From Stenotrophomonas sp. 364 (GTDB taxonomy: Bacteria; Pseudomonadota; Gammaproteobacteria; Xanthomonadales; Xanthomonadaceae): DNA of 64,000 bases. Below are positions 1 to 8,560 of the stretch, in pieces. The translations under genes and the position numbers were made by a program. The stretch spans positions 3,140,001 through 3,204,000 of the forward strand of contig NZ_CP047135.1 in NCBI RefSeq assembly GCF_009832905.1, given 5' to 3'. Each line of letters begins with the position of its first letter. Within the stretch, counting starts at the first letter, position 1. The notes under the pieces were generated by a model. It searched no databases. It worked only from the letters and a program-made list of their open reading frames with translations, and had not been told where the DNA came from.

Positions 1-1
1 G

Positions 2-736
2 GGCGATTGCTATGCCTACCAGAACGTGGCCTTCAGCCTGATCGGCGACGTGGTCTACGCCGCCTCGGGCAGCTTCTACGAGCAGTCGGTGGAACGCCGC
101 CTGTTCAAGCCGCTGGGCATGGACGACGCCAGCCTCGGCCTGGCCGGCATCCAGGCCAGTTCGCGCTGGGCGCGCCCGCATGTGCGCAGCCGCAACGGCT
201 GGGTGTCGCTGAACCCGAAGCCCACCTACTACCGCTTGGCGCCTGCAGCCGGCGTCAACGCCAGCGCCAGCGACATGGCCCAGTGGTTGCTGGCCCACAC
301 CGGCCACCGCCCCGACGTGCTGCCTGCGCCGCTGCTGGCCACGCTGCACTCCACCCTGATCAATACCCCCGGCGAGATGCGCTCGGGCTGGCGCCGCGAG
401 CGCCTGCACTCGGCCGGGTACGCACTGGGCTGGCGCAACTTCGACTACGCCGGGCATGAAGTGATTTTCCATGCAGGTGCCGTGCAGGGCTATCGCGGCC
501 TGGTCGCGCTGGTACCCGAACGCGACCTGGGCATCGCCATCATGTGGAACGGCGAAAGCAGCCTGCCCAGCGGCCTGCTGCCGACGGTGCTGGACCAGGC
601 CATCGGCCTGCCGACCCAGCGCTGGCTCGACGTGGACACCGACTTCGGCAGCGACAACCTGATGGTGGAAGACGGCGCCCCGGCAACCAAGCGCAAGGGC
701 GTGTCGTCCAACCGCGCGGTTGCCTCGCCGCGCTGA
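2..736 (+). CDS. Serine hydrolase, beta-lactamase/class C-like family (5' partial)
   Basis: This is the C-terminal part of a beta-lactamase-family serine hydrolase (PF00144-like); the reading frame is already open at the window edge, so the SxxK nucleophile motif lies outside. The first residues contain YQN, which fits the Tyr-x-Asn motif of class C enzymes. Near the end HAGAVQGYRG fits the third conserved box (KTG or HxG) that closes the active site. Family members act as beta-lactamases, DD-peptidases or esterases, so the substrate cannot be read from this piece. The last 40 or so residues are polar and probably disordered. A strong rho-independent terminator follows 24 nt after the stop. 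Confidence 0.8.
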   Translation, partial: GDCYAYQNVAFSLIGDVVYAASGSFYEQSVERRLFKPLGMDDASLGLAGIQASSRWARPHVRSRNGWVSLNPKPTYYRLAPAAGVNASASDMAQWLLAHTGHRPDVLPAPLLATLHSTLINTPGEMRSGWRRERLHSAGYALGWRNFDYAGHEVIFHAGAVQGYRGLVALVPERDLGIAIMWNGESSLPSGLLPTVLDQAIGLPTQRWLDVDTDFGSDNLMVEDGAPATKRKGVSSNRAVASPR

Positions 737-760
737 TTACGGCGCGAGGATGCATCAACG

Positions 761-785
761 AGGCGGCCGATTGGCCGCCTTTTTT
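761..785 (+). terminator. Rho-independent terminator of the serine hydrolase gene
   Basis: An 8-bp perfect GC-rich stem (AGGCGGCC / GGCCGCCT) with a 4-nt loop is followed directly by a run of T. It stands 24 nt after the stop codon of the rightward hydrolase gene. Confidence 0.85.
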
Positions 786-793
786 GTCGGGCG

Positions 794-978
794 GGAGAGC
801 CGACCGTTGGTCGGCTGCCACAAACGTATACGGTAGAGCCGACCGTTGGTCGGCTGCCACGAACGGGAACGGTAGAGCCGACCGTTGGTCGGCTGCCACG
901 ATCGGATACGGTAGAGCCGACCGTTGGTCGGCTGCCAGCGAATCGCCGAAGAAGCAGCCGACCAACGGTCGGCTCTAC
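794..978. repeat. SMAG-type REP array: four tandem copies and one inverted copy
   Basis: The 28-bp unit begins GTAGAGCCGACC, contains the short inverted repeat GCCGACC/GGTCGGC, and ends GGCTGCCAC. It starts at 794 (with GGAG instead of GTAG), 833, 872 and 911, an exact 39-bp period, with 11-bp variable spacers ending in CG. A fifth copy lies in reverse orientation at 954-978. GTAG-headed stem-loop repeats of this kind are the SMAG family of Stenotrophomonas REP elements, which are mobilised by RAYT transposases; none is encoded in this window. Confidence 0.85.
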
Positions 979-1002
979 CGGAACACCGTGCGTCGCGCGC
1001 AT

Positions 1003-1083
1003 CCCCGGTCCGCACAATGCCGGGCGTCGTGTTGCCCCCGGTCCGCATGATGCCGCGCGTTGTCTGCCCCGGTCCGCATACCC
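1003..1083. repeat. 32-bp tandem repeat, about 2.5 copies
   Basis: Two complete 32-bp units (1003-1034 and 1035-1066) and a 17-bp third start share the head CCCCGGTCCGCA and the body ATGCCG-GCGT-GT-TG with a few substitutions. They are unrelated in sequence to the SMAG copies just upstream. No gene covers them. Confidence 0.6.
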
Positions 1084-1145
1084 GATGCCATCCGGCCGCC
1101 GCCGGCCTAAGCGCCGCGCGCCTGCGGCGCACAATGATCGCCCAT

Positions 1146-1186
1146 AAAAAAACCCCCTCCCCGCTGGGCTGCCAGGGAAGGGGTTT
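1146..1186 (-). terminator. Rho-independent terminator of the H1-like gene
   Basis: Read leftward, AAACCCCTTCCC pairs with the G-rich arm before a run of seven T, giving about 12 bp including a G-T pair around a 14-16 nt loop. It lies 24 nt downstream of the H1-like protein stop. Confidence 0.75.
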
Positions 1187-1209
1187 CAGTTACGGCATCG
1201 GGAACTGCG

Positions 1210-1761
1210 TCAGATCAGCGGTGCCGGGGTTGCCGGCAGGGCGACCGGTGCGGCCTTCTTCTTGCGAACGGCCGGCTTGCGCTTTGCAACCTTCTTCACC
1301 GCCTTCTTGGCAGCGGCCTTCTTCGCCGGCGCCTTGCGTGCGGTGGCCTTCTTCGCGGTGGCCTTCTTGGCTACCTTGCGTACGGCCTTTTTCGCGGTCT
1401 TCTTGGCAGCCTTCTTGGCCGTGGCCTTTTTGGCTACCTTGCGGACGGCTTTCTTGGCGGTCTTCTTGGCGGCGGCCTTCTTGGCGACCTTGCGGACTGC
1501 CTTCTTCGCCGTCTTCTTCACTGCCTTTTTCGCGGTCTTCTTGGCGGCGGCCTTCTTGGCAACCTTGCGGACTGCCTTCTTTGCCGTCTTCTTCACTGCC
1601 TTGCGGGCGGTCGCCTTCTTCGCTGCCTTCTTCACCGTCTTCTTGGCGGCCGCCTTCTTGGCTACCTTCTTCACGGCCTTCTTGGCGGCGGCTTTCTTGG
1701 CTACCTTCTTGACGGCCTTTTTGGCGGCCGGCTTTTTCTTCGCAGCTTTCTTGGTTGCCAT
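1210..1761 (-). CDS. Histone H1-like Lys/Ala-rich repeat DNA-binding protein
   Basis: This 183-residue protein consists almost only of lysine, alanine, valine, arginine and threonine, in repeated blocks such as AAKKAVKKVAKK and TAKKAVRKVAKK. The composition resembles the C-terminal tail of eukaryotic H1, chlamydial HctB and pseudomonad AlgP. Such proteins bind DNA without sequence preference and compact or regulate chromatin; that role is inferred here. The ATG at 1761 follows GAGGAG at good spacing. The C-terminus (about 20 residues) leaves the repeat pattern and ends in Ala/Pro. The coding DNA is itself internally repetitive, so copy number probably varies between strains by slippage or recombination. 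Confidence 0.85.
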   Translation of the reverse strand: MATKKAAKKKPAAKKAVKKVAKKAAAKKAVKKVAKKAAAKKTVKKAAKKATARKAVKKTAKKAVRKVAKKAAAKKTAKKAVKKTAKKAVRKVAKKAAAKKTAKKAVRKVAKKATAKKAAKKTAKKAVRKVAKKATAKKATARKAPAKKAAAKKAVKKVAKRKPAVRKKKAAPVALPATPAPLI

Positions 1762-2649
1762 GGGATGGCTCCTCGTCAGTGATCTATGGAGTGAAAACGC
1801 CCAGGTAAAGCAAACCCGCAGTGCGACATCGCGGGGACCGCCGTCGCGTCAAGCGCGTCGTGACGGATACGGGGATACCCACCGCAGGTGACCAGGCGGG
1901 TATCGAATGGGAAGGGGCCTTGCGGTTCGCCGAGGGAAGCGAAGCCATCTCCACCGTCTTCTGACGCGAGGTGGATGTCCAGGTTGTGCTTCGCGACTGG
2001 ATGTCGATTCTGCTCACTCTGTTCGCAGCAAGGTCTGCTGTGGCGAAACCTAATCACGCTTTTTTTCACTGTCAACAACCCCGGCGAAAAATTTTCACAC
2101 CGAAGGCCCCCGCAAGCCGACGCCGCCCCCCTCCACGAACACCGCCAACGGCGTGCAATGTTGCCGCGCGCACAGCGACCGGACACGCCACGCGTGCCGC
2201 ACGCGAAAAGAAAACCGCTTAAAAGAAGCACTTTCGTATTTTCAGCACGCGCGCACCGCGCGCATCCCGGCACCAGTGCGCGCGCACCCGACGGCACCCC
2301 GGACGCTACCCACACCGCACCCAAACGGAGGCGAAAACTTTTCACATCTTCGATCGCTTTTTGCCACCGGATTTACGCAAATGCGCAAACTTTCCGGCGG
2401 TCATCGCCACCCGGATCGCACCGGTTCGACGTGCCGTCACCGCCGCGCGCGACCCGGATGCGCACCGCGAGCGCGCGCCAAGGACACCCGGCGCACACGG
2501 CGACACCCAAACGTGCGCTCATGACCGGACAGTAATGCACACCTCACCGATGCGCATAAGCGGCCGACGGCGTCGCGAACGCCGACCGCATCGCTGGCGT
2601 TTTTTCGTCACGCACGGATAACGATGGCGCTGACGGCCACGGCGCGGGC
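1762..2649. other. Long intergenic region without a convincing gene
   Basis: About 890 bp lie between the leftward H1-like gene and the gcvH terminator. Open frames run through it on both strands, but they are rich in Arg, Cys, Ala and Pro, lack ribosome binding sites, and look like chance frames in GC-rich DNA. The stretch mixes CG-rich DNA with short A/T tracts around 2060-2100, 2205-2245 and 2330-2395. It should contain the promoter of the H1-like gene, and it holds the repeated motif listed separately. Confidence 0.5.
2083..2346. promoter_or_regulatory. Two near-identical 17-bp A/T-tract motifs 247 bp apart
   Basis: GGCGAAAAATTTTCACA (2083-2099) and GGCGAAAACTTTTCACA (2330-2346) match at 16 of 17 positions. 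The core GAAAA-N-TTTTC is a perfect dyad. Both lie upstream of the H1-like gene in otherwise CG-rich DNA. Paired dyads with A/T tracts suggest a bound or bent site, but no known regulator box was recognised. Confidence 0.35.
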
Positions 2650-2679
2650 AAAAAAAAACGGCCGCACCAGGCGACCGTT
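2650..2679 (-). terminator. Rho-independent terminator of gcvH
   Basis: Read leftward, ACGGTCGC pairs with GCGGCCGT (one G-T pair) around CTGGT and is followed by a run of nine T. It lies about 20 nt after the gcvH stop. Confidence 0.85.
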
Positions 2680-2698
2680 CTTTCTGATCCGGCGACGA

Positions 2699-3094
2699 TC
2701 AGTGATCGTCGTCTTCCAGCAGCTCGGCGTACTCGTCCGGGCCCAGCAGATCGTTCAACTCGTCGTTGGCCGAGAACTCGACCACGTAGATCCAGCCTTC
2801 GCCGTAGGCATCTTCGTTGATGGTTTCCGGCTTGTCCGACAGCGCTTCGTTGACTTCGACCACGGTGCCGGTGACCGGGCTGTACACGTCCGAGGCGGCC
2901 TTGACCGACTCGACCACGGCCGCCTGCTGGCCGGCCTTCACTTCATCGCCGACGGCCGGCAGTTCGACGTACACCAGGTCGCCAAGCAGGCCCTGGGCGT
3001 GGTCGGAAATACCGACGGTGACGCGGCCATTGCCTTCGACACGTGCCCACTCATGGGACTTGAGGAATTTGAGGTCGCCGGGGATCTCGCTCAT
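2699..3094 (-). CDS. gcvH: Glycine cleavage system H protein
   Basis: GcvH is the mobile lipoyl carrier that shuttles the methylamine group of glycine between the P, T and L proteins of the glycine cleavage complex in the cytoplasm. The 131-residue protein has the usual length. The lipoylation motif is ESVKAASD with Lys65 as the modified residue, and the acidic tail [13 protein letters not shown] is typical of the family. The ATG at 3094 is chosen over an in-frame start 10 codons upstream because [10 protein letters not shown] matches the family N-terminus and GGAG sits just before it. It is downstream of gcvT, the two separated by 89 nt, and probably co-transcribed. Confidence 0.97.
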   Translation of the reverse strand: MSEIPGDLKFLKSHEWARVEGNGRVTVGISDHAQGLLGDLVYVELPAVGDEVKAGQQAAVVESVKAASDVYSPVTGTVVEVNEALSDKPETINEDAYGEGWIYVVEFSANDELNDLLGPDEYAELLEDDDH

Positions 3095-3183
3095 GGGACT
3101 GCTCCGAGGAATATCAGGGGTCAAGAAACGGGGGTAGTGTAACCACCGGCGCCGACCACTGACAGGTCGGCGCCGGGAAAAAA

Positions 3184-4296
3184 TCAGGCGTCGGCGAGCA
3201 CGCCCGGCTGGGCCTGGCCTTCGCGCACGAACGGGAACTTCACCACGCGTACCGGCACCTGCTTGCCGCGGATGTCCACGTGCACCTGGCCCAGTTCACC
3301 GGCCGGCACCCGCGCGAACGCAATGCCCTTGCCCAGGGTCGGGGAGAACGTGCCCGACAGGATCTCGCCCTGGCCGCTGGCGGTGAGCACCGGCTGGCCG
3401 TGGCGCAACACGCCCTTCTCGTCCATCACCAGGCCGATCAGCTGGCGCGCGTCGCCCGCCGCCTTCTGCGCTTCCAGCGCGCCACGGCCGATGAACTCGC
3501 GGCCCTCGTCCAGCGCCACGGTCCAGGCCAGCGCGGCTTCGTAGGGGGTGATGTCTTCATCCATGTCCTGGCCGTACAGGTTCATGCCGGCTTCCAGCCG
3601 CAGCGTGTCGCGCGCGCCCAGCCCGGCCGGGCGCACGCCGGCGGCGGCCAGCGCATTCCAGAACGCGACCACGTCGGCCTGCGGCAGCAGGATCTCGAAA
3701 CCGTCTTCACCGGTGTAGCCGGTACGCGCCACGAACAGCGGCGTGCCACTGGCGGCGGTGGCCTCCAGCGCGGCGAAACGGCCCAGCTTCTCCAGCGCCG
3801 CGCGGTCGCCGTCGGCGACCAGGCCGATCACCCGCTCGCGCGCGGTGGGGCCCTGCACGGCGATGATGGCCAGGTCTTCGCGCTCGGTGACGTCCACGTT
3901 GAATGCGGCCGCCTGCTCGCGGATCCAGGCCAGGTCCTTTTCGCGGGTGGAGGCGTTGACCACCATGCGGAAGAAGTCGTCGGCCAGGTAGTAGACGATC
4001 AGGTCGTCGATGACGCCGCCGCGCGGGTTGAGCATGCACGAATACAGCGCCTTGCCGGTGGCCTTCAGCTTGTCCACCGAATTGGCCAGCAGCGTGCGCA
4101 GGAACGGCTTGACCTGCTCACCGCGCAGGTCGACCACGGTCATGTGGCTGACGTCGAACATGCCCGCATCGGCGCGCACCAGGTGGTGCTCGTCCAGCTG
4201 CGAACCGTAATGGATGGGCATGTCCCAGCCACCGAAATCGACCATCTTTGCGCCGAGCGCGCGGTGGGTGTCGTTGAGAAGCGTCTTCTGGGTCAT
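3184..4296 (-). CDS. gcvT: Glycine cleavage system T protein (aminomethyltransferase)
   Basis: GcvT moves the one-carbon unit from the lipoyl-bound aminomethyl group of GcvH to tetrahydrofolate, releasing ammonia and making methylene-THF. The 370-residue protein shows the family start ([20 protein letters not shown]) and the conserved DVSHM and [13 protein letters not shown] stretches. MTQKTLL at 4296 is preferred; an ATG two codons earlier (4302) is equally readable and the Shine-Dalgarno does not decide between them. gcvH follows. No glycine riboswitch was recognised in the short upstream gap. The P protein gene is not in the window. Confidence 0.96.
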   Translation of the reverse strand: MTQKTLLNDTHRALGAKMVDFGGWDMPIHYGSQLDEHHLVRADAGMFDVSHMTVVDLRGEQVKPFLRTLLANSVDKLKATGKALYSCMLNPRGGVIDDLIVYYLADDFFRMVVNASTREKDLAWIREQAAAFNVDVTEREDLAIIAVQGPTARERVIGLVADGDRAALEKLGRFAALEATAASGTPLFVARTGYTGEDGFEILLPQADVVAFWNALAAAGVRPAGLGARDTLRLEAGMNLYGQDMDEDITPYEAALAWTVALDEGREFIGRGALEAQKAAGDARQLIGLVMDEKGVLRHGQPVLTASGQGEILSGTFSPTLGKGIAFARVPAGELGQVHVDIRGKQVPVRVVKFPFVREGQAQPGVLADA

Positions 4297-4352
4297 GACC
4301 ATTTTTCCGGGGGAATGAAGGCAAGACCGGCATTATCCCAGAACCGTCTTCA

Positions 4353-4369
4353 CAACGCCTGCGGCGTTG
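4353..4369 (-). terminator. Small hairpin just after nfeD
   Basis: CAACGCC and GGCGTTG form a perfect 7-bp stem with a 3-nt loop immediately after the nfeD stop. There is no T run, so terminator function is uncertain. Confidence 0.3.
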
Positions 4370-4371
4370 CG

Positions 4372-4803
4372 TCAGACCGGCTGCACCTGCAGTGTCATGC
4401 CTTCCACCGTCACCACCCGCACCCGGGTGCCTGCCGGCAGATCCGGCCCGGCCACCACCCAGAACGCGTCGTCGATCTTGGCCCGGCCCTTGCCTGCCAC
4501 GATGTCCTGGTCGATCACCACCACCCGCCCCACCAGCTGCTCGGCGCGGCGGTTCAACAGCGGCGCGTCGCTCTGCCGGTCGCGTCCCCGTCCCCAATGC
4601 CGGTAGCACTGGATGGACACCACCGACAGCAGCACGAAGGCCACCACCTGCCACAGCAGGGGAATGTCGCCGAACACCGCTACCAGCACGAATACCGCCG
4701 CCGCACCGATGCCGATCCACAGCATGAAGGCGCCCGGTGCCAGCGCCTCGGCGGCGAACAGCACCAGCGCCAGCGCGCCCCACCCCACCACTTCCCAGCG
4801 CAT
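4372..4803 (-). CDS. NfeD-family membrane protein
   Basis: This short NfeD protein (143 residues) pairs with the SPFH protein encoded directly upstream, as YbbK does with QmcA in E. coli. Hydrophobic segments cover roughly residues 5-25, 29-45 and 48-65, followed by a small C-terminal beta domain of OB-fold type (LVGRVVVIDQDIVAGKGRAK). NfeD partners are thought to organise membrane microdomains with stomatin-like proteins. The start is ATG 4803, since TGA of the SPFH gene and this ATG are separated by a single base, indicating translational coupling. An upstream in-frame start would add a hydrophilic Arg-rich stretch and was rejected. Confidence 0.88.
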   Translation of the reverse strand: MRWEVVGWGALALVLFAAEALAPGAFMLWIGIGAAAVFVLVAVFGDIPLLWQVVAFVLLSVVSIQCYRHWGRGRDRQSDAPLLNRRAEQLVGRVVVIDQDIVAGKGRAKIDDAFWVVAGPDLPAGTRVRVVTVEGMTLQVQPV

Positions 4804-4804
4804 C

Positions 4805-5767
4805 TCAGCCTCCTGCCCGCGGCGGGACGGCGCGCGGGGTTCGCTTGTCTTCCTGTTTGGCAAACGCCTCGCGCGCCAGTTCGGCAACGCCGGCGATCGA
4901 GCCGATGACGCCGCTGGCCTCCATCGGCATCAACACCAGCTTCCGGTTCGGGGACGTGGCCAGCTCCTTGAACGCCTCCACGTACTTCTGCGCGATGAAG
5001 TAATTGATCGCCTGCACATCGCCCTGGGCGATGGCTTCGGACACCATACGGGTCGCGTTGGCCTCGGCTTCGGCCGAACGTTCGCGGGCTTCGGCATCGC
5101 GGAACGCGGCCTCCTTGCGGCCCTCGGCCTCGAGCACGGCGGCCTGCTTCTCGCCTTCGGCGCGCAGGATCTCCGACTGCCGCGACCCCTCTGCCTCCAG
5201 GATCTGCGCACGCTTTTCGCGCTCGGCCTTCATCTGCCGCGCCATCGCATCGAGCAGGTCGCGCGGCGGCTGGATGTCGCGGATCTCGATGCGGTTGACC
5301 TTCACGCCCCAGGGGTTGGTCGCATGGTCGACCACGTTCAGCAGCTTGGCGTTGATCACCTCGCGCTGGCTGAGCGATTCATCCAGGTCCATCGAGCCGA
5401 TCACGGTACGGATGTTGGTCTGCACCAGCGCGATCATCGCCACCTCCAGCACCGACACCTCGTAGGCCGCCTTGGAGGCGTCCAGCACCTGGAAGAACAC
5501 CACCCCGTCCACGCGCACCGCCGCGTTGTCCTTGGTGATCACCTCCTGGCCGGGTACGTCCAGCACCTGCTCCATCATGTTCACCTTGCGCCCTACCCCG
5601 TACACGATGGGGATCAGGAAGTGCAGGCCGGGCGACATGGTGTGGGTGTAGCGGCCAAAGCGCTCGACCGTCCATTCGTACCCCTGCGGCACCATCCGCA
5701 CCGCCTTGAACAGGATGACCACGGCCACGAAGGCCAGCACCAGCGAAAACAGCACGGTCGGAAACAT
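4805..5767 (-). CDS. SPFH/band 7 (stomatin-like) membrane protein, QmcA type
   Basis: The 320-residue protein has one N-terminal transmembrane helix (about residues 3-22), an SPFH domain (about 25-180, with [15 protein letters not shown] and the conserved [13 protein letters not shown]), then a long Ala/Glu-rich coiled coil (about 185-265) and a short C-terminal region. Proteins of this type oligomerise under the inner membrane and mark microdomains, often modulating FtsH or other membrane enzymes. ATG 5767 is preceded by AAGGAG at 8 nt. An upstream in-frame start lacks a ribosome binding site. It forms a two-gene operon with nfeD. Confidence 0.92.
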   Translation of the reverse strand: MFPTVLFSLVLAFVAVVILFKAVRMVPQGYEWTVERFGRYTHTMSPGLHFLIPIVYGVGRKVNMMEQVLDVPGQEVITKDNAAVRVDGVVFFQVLDASKAAYEVSVLEVAMIALVQTNIRTVIGSMDLDESLSQREVINAKLLNVVDHATNPWGVKVNRIEIRDIQPPRDLLDAMARQMKAEREKRAQILEAEGSRQSEILRAEGEKQAAVLEAEGRKEAAFRDAEARERSAEAEANATRMVSEAIAQGDVQAINYFIAQKYVEAFKELATSPNRKLVLMPMEASGVIGSIAGVAELAREAFAKQEDKRTPRAVPPRAGG

Positions 5768-5964
5768 CAGCTTGCTCCTTGCCCCGGGGCGTGGCCCGGG
5801 AATGGCGACGCTGCAGCTACAGCCGGATCCGGCCACGGAGAACGTCCGGGAACATCACGCGGTGGCCGGCGAAGGAATGGAACCGTTGGAAGGCGCGGAA
5901 GCTGGCGAAGGGGGACATGGCGCGCCCTGCAGGACCGGATGACCGCAGCATAGCGCGTAACGCG

Positions 5965-5991
5965 GTAGTGCCGGCCGCTGGCCGGCTCTGC
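5965..5991. repeat. Single SMAG-like REP element
   Basis: The sequence starts GTAGTGCCGGCC, has the inverted repeat GCCGGCC/GGCCGGC and ends CTCTGC, a variant of the GTAG-headed repeats elsewhere in the window. The rest of the 238-bp gap between the SPFH gene and ynfA shows nothing else recognisable. Confidence 0.6.
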
Positions 5992-6005
5992 TCAGACGCC
6001 CCCGG

Positions 6006-6329
6006 TTACGCGGTGCGTGGGGCGAACATGATCACCATCATGCCGGCCAGGCACAGCCCGACCCCGAGCAGGTCCCAGCGGCTGGGGCGGATGCCGTCCA
6101 CCAGCCACAGCCACATCAGCGCGGTGCCGACGTAGACCCCGCCGTAGGCCGCATACACGCGCCCACTGGCCGCCGGATGCAGGGTCAGCAGCCAGGCGAA
6201 CAGGGCCAGACTGCCCGCCGCCGGCAGCAGCAACCAGGCGCTGCCGTCCTTGCGCAGCCACAGCCACGGCAGGTAGCAGCCGACGATTTCGGCCACCGCG
6301 GTGAGGATGAACAGCAGCAGCGTTTTCAC
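6006..6329 (-). CDS. ynfA: YnfA family small membrane protein (UPF0060)
   Basis: This 107-residue protein has four predicted transmembrane helices and the family landmarks [11 protein letters not shown] and [18 protein letters not shown]. YnfA proteins resemble small multidrug resistance exporters in fold, and drug export has been reported for some members. The start is GTG at 6329, overlapping the mazG stop by 4 nt (GTGA), so translation is coupled to mazG. Confidence 0.93.
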   Translation of the reverse strand: MKTLLLFILTAVAEIVGCYLPWLWLRKDGSAWLLLPAAGSLALFAWLLTLHPAASGRVYAAYGGVYVGTALMWLWLVDGIRPSRWDLLGVGLCLAGMMVIMFAPRTA

Positions 6330-7138
6330 CGGGTGGCTTCGTCGGCCTTGGCCTGCTGCCAGAGCTGCTCCTGCGCCTCAAGGTCCAGCGCGGCCATTGC
6401 GTGGCCCGCGGCCTCGGCCTGCGCTTCCATTGCCCGGAAGCGGCGCTCGAACTTGTGGTTGGCCTGGCGCAGCGCCGCGCCCACGTCCACCTTGGCGTGG
6501 CGGGCCAGGTTGGCGCAGACGAACAGCAGGTCGCCCAGCTCCTCCTGCAGGCGGGCGTGGTTGTCCTCGACCGCGCCGCGCGCGAACTCGGCGGCCACCT
6601 CGTCCAGCTCTTCGCGCACCTTGTCGATCACCGGCGCCGGGCCGGGCCAGTCGAATCCGACCCGCGCCGCGCGCGCCTGCAGTTTCATCGCCCGCTGCCA
6701 CTCCGGCAGGCCGCGCGAAATACCGGCCAGGGCGGAGGTGTCGGCATGGCCTTTGGCGGCGCGCTCGGCGCGCTTGATCGCCTCCCAGTTCGTGTTCACG
6801 TCCTCGGCGCCGTCGACCTGCGCCTGCGCGAACACATGCGGGTGACGGCGCTGCATCTTGTCGCTGATCGAGCGGGCCACCTCGGCGAAGCCGAACGCAC
6901 CCTGTTCGCTGGCCATCTGCGCATGGAACACGACCTGCAGCAGCAGATCGCCCAGTTCGTCCTGCAGGTCGACCAGATCACCGCGGTCGATCGCATCGGC
7001 GACTTCGTAGGCTTCCTCGATGGTGTACGGCGCGATGCTGGAGAAATCCTGCTGCAGGTCCCAGGGACAGCCGTCGCGCGGGTCGCGCAGCCGCGCCATG
7101 ATGCCCAGCAGGCGGTCCAGTTCAGCGGTGGCGGTCAT
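6326..7138 (-). CDS. mazG: Nucleoside triphosphate pyrophosphohydrolase MazG
   Basis: MazG hydrolyses (d)NTPs to the monophosphate and pyrophosphate, cleaning the nucleotide pool and lowering ppGpp under stress in E. coli. The 270-residue protein carries two MazG modules: the first with [11 protein letters not shown] and [10 protein letters not shown], the second with [13 protein letters not shown] and EELGDLLF. The metal-binding EExxE/ExxD motifs are intact in both. The start is ATG 7138. It sits between cysQ and ynfA in a tightly packed leftward operon (nudE-cysQ-mazG-ynfA). Confidence 0.95.
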   Translation of the reverse strand: MTATAELDRLLGIMARLRDPRDGCPWDLQQDFSSIAPYTIEEAYEVADAIDRGDLVDLQDELGDLLLQVVFHAQMASEQGAFGFAEVARSISDKMQRRHPHVFAQAQVDGAEDVNTNWEAIKRAERAAKGHADTSALAGISRGLPEWQRAMKLQARAARVGFDWPGPAPVIDKVREELDEVAAEFARGAVEDNHARLQEELGDLLFVCANLARHAKVDVGAALRQANHKFERRFRAMEAQAEAAGHAMAALDLEAQEQLWQQAKADEATR

Positions 7139-7161
7139 CCAGTACTCCTTGGGGCAGCGGG

Positions 7162-7965
7162 TCAGGCGGGCAGCCACTCGCGCCATGGCAGGCGGGTGTC
7201 GCCGAGGGCGATGAAATCGCCGTTCAACAGGCTTTCGCGGCGGTTGTAGCGGAACGGCTTGCCCGTGGCCGCCGACAGCACCGCGCCCCCGGCCGCGTGC
7301 AGCACGCACTGGCCGGCGGCGGTGTCCCATTCGGAGGTGGGGCCGAGCCGTGGATACACGTCGAGCGTGCCTTCGGCGATCCGGCAGAACTTGAGCGACG
7401 AGCCCTGCGCGACCACCTCGATATCCCCCATCCGCGCCAGCAGGGCCTCGGTCTGCGCGCTGCGGTGCGAGCGGCTGGCGGCCACTTTCAGCGGCGCCGT
7501 GGCCGGTGCGCGTGCGCGCAGGACGGTGTCGTGCATCCCCACGCGGCGGTAGGCCAGCTCCCCGCGCATGGCATGCCAGGCAATCCCGCTGACCGGGGCC
7601 AGCACTACGCCGAAGGCCGGCGCGCCCTGGTAGATGAGTGCGATGTTGACGCTGAATTCGTCGTTGCGCTTCACGAACTCGCGGGTGCCATCCAGCGGGT
7701 CCACCAGCCAGTAGGCGCCCCAGTGCTGGCGCACGTCCCACGGCACCTGGGCCGACTCTTCGGACAGGATCGGCAGGTCCGGGGTGAGCTGCTGCAGGCC
7801 GCGCTCGATCACCGCGTTGGCGGCCAGGTCGGCGGCGGTGACCGGGCTGTGGTCGGATTTGATCGTCACGTCGAACGGCGTGGCATACACCGCCATGATG
7901 GCGGCGGCGGCGTCCTGGGCGATGGCGATGACGGTTTCGCGCAGATCGGTGGTGAGTTTGATCAT
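7162..7965 (-). CDS. cysQ: 3'(2'),5'-bisphosphate nucleotidase CysQ
   Basis: CysQ dephosphorylates 3'-phosphoadenosine 5'-phosphate, a by-product of sulfate assimilation that inhibits RNases. The 267-residue protein is of the inositol monophosphatase superfamily: LSEESA, WLVDPLDGTREF and SEWDTAAGQCVLHAAGG supply the metal-binding Glu/Asp and the WD-AG motif. ATG 7965 overlaps the nudE stop by 4 nt (ATGA), which fixes the start over an in-frame codon six residues upstream. Confidence 0.95.
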   Translation of the reverse strand: MIKLTTDLRETVIAIAQDAAAAIMAVYATPFDVTIKSDHSPVTAADLAANAVIERGLQQLTPDLPILSEESAQVPWDVRQHWGAYWLVDPLDGTREFVKRNDEFSVNIALIYQGAPAFGVVLAPVSGIAWHAMRGELAYRRVGMHDTVLRARAPATAPLKVAASRSHRSAQTEALLARMGDIEVVAQGSSLKFCRIAEGTLDVYPRLGPTSEWDTAAGQCVLHAAGGAVLSAATGKPFRYNRRESLLNGDFIALGDTRLPWREWLPA

Positions 7966-8510
7966 GCGCCGCGTTCCAGCCACTGCCGGGCGATGAACAA
8001 CGCCGCCAGTGATCGGCCCTCGGAAAAATCCTCACGCAGCATCAGCTGGTCCAGCTCGGCCAGCTTCCAGGGCACCACTTCCAGTTCCTCGGGCTCGTCG
8101 CCGACCAGGCGTTCGGGATACAGGTCGCGTGCCACCACCAGCCACGACTGGTGGCTCATGTAGGTGGGGGCCAGGGTCATCGCCCGCAGCACGTCCAGGC
8201 GCCGGGCGCCGTAACCGGCCTCTTCCTTCAACTCGCGGTCGGCCGCCTGCTCGGGGCTTTCGCCGGCATCGATGCGGCCCTTGACCAGGCCAAGCTCGTA
8301 GCGGTGCATGCCGGCGGCGTATTCACGCACCAGCAGCACCGTCTCATCGTCCAGCATCGGCACCACCACCACCGCGCCATGACCGTGGCTGACCAGCCGC
8401 TCGAAGCGGCGGCGCTCGCCGTTGGAGAATTCCAGGTCAAGGTGCTGGCGCTGGAACGGCCCGCTCTGCTCGTCCGTGATCTTGTGGATGATGGGCAGGC
8501 GACGGCTCAT
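7962..8510 (-). CDS. nudE: ADP-compounds hydrolase NudE (Nudix)
   Basis: This 182-residue Nudix hydrolase has a full Nudix box GRIDAGESPEQAADRELKEE followed by AGY. NudE-type enzymes cleave ADP-ribose, Ap3A and NADH to AMP plus a phosphorylated partner. Its neighbourhood with cysQ supports a nucleotide-recycling role. ATG 8510 (MSRRLPII) was chosen because the frame further upstream runs into the divergent bioA promoter region; the Shine-Dalgarno is weak. Confidence 0.9.
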   Translation of the reverse strand: MSRRLPIIHKITDEQSGPFQRQHLDLEFSNGERRRFERLVSHGHGAVVVVPMLDDETVLLVREYAAGMHRYELGLVKGRIDAGESPEQAADRELKEEAGYGARRLDVLRAMTLAPTYMSHQSWLVVARDLYPERLVGDEPEELEVVPWKLAELDQLMLREDFSEGRSLAALFIARQWLERGA

Positions 8511-8560
8511 GCGAGCATCTCTAGAATGGGAGCTGGTGAAAACGTCTTCATGAGCCTGAA

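Noticed and set aside
794..978. CRISPR array
   Set aside because: The 28-bp repeats with 11-bp spacers look superficially similar, but the spacers are far too short, one copy is inverted, and no cas gene is near. GTAG-headed REP elements explain it.
1776..2345. 189-codon leftward frame upstream of the H1-like gene
   Set aside because: It is Arg/Cys/Ala-rich, without Shine-Dalgarno or recognisable motif, and crosses the paired dyad motifs.
4296..4371. Glycine riboswitch before gcvT
   Set aside because: The upstream gap is only about 75 bp and shows none of the conserved aptamer core; nfeD ends there.
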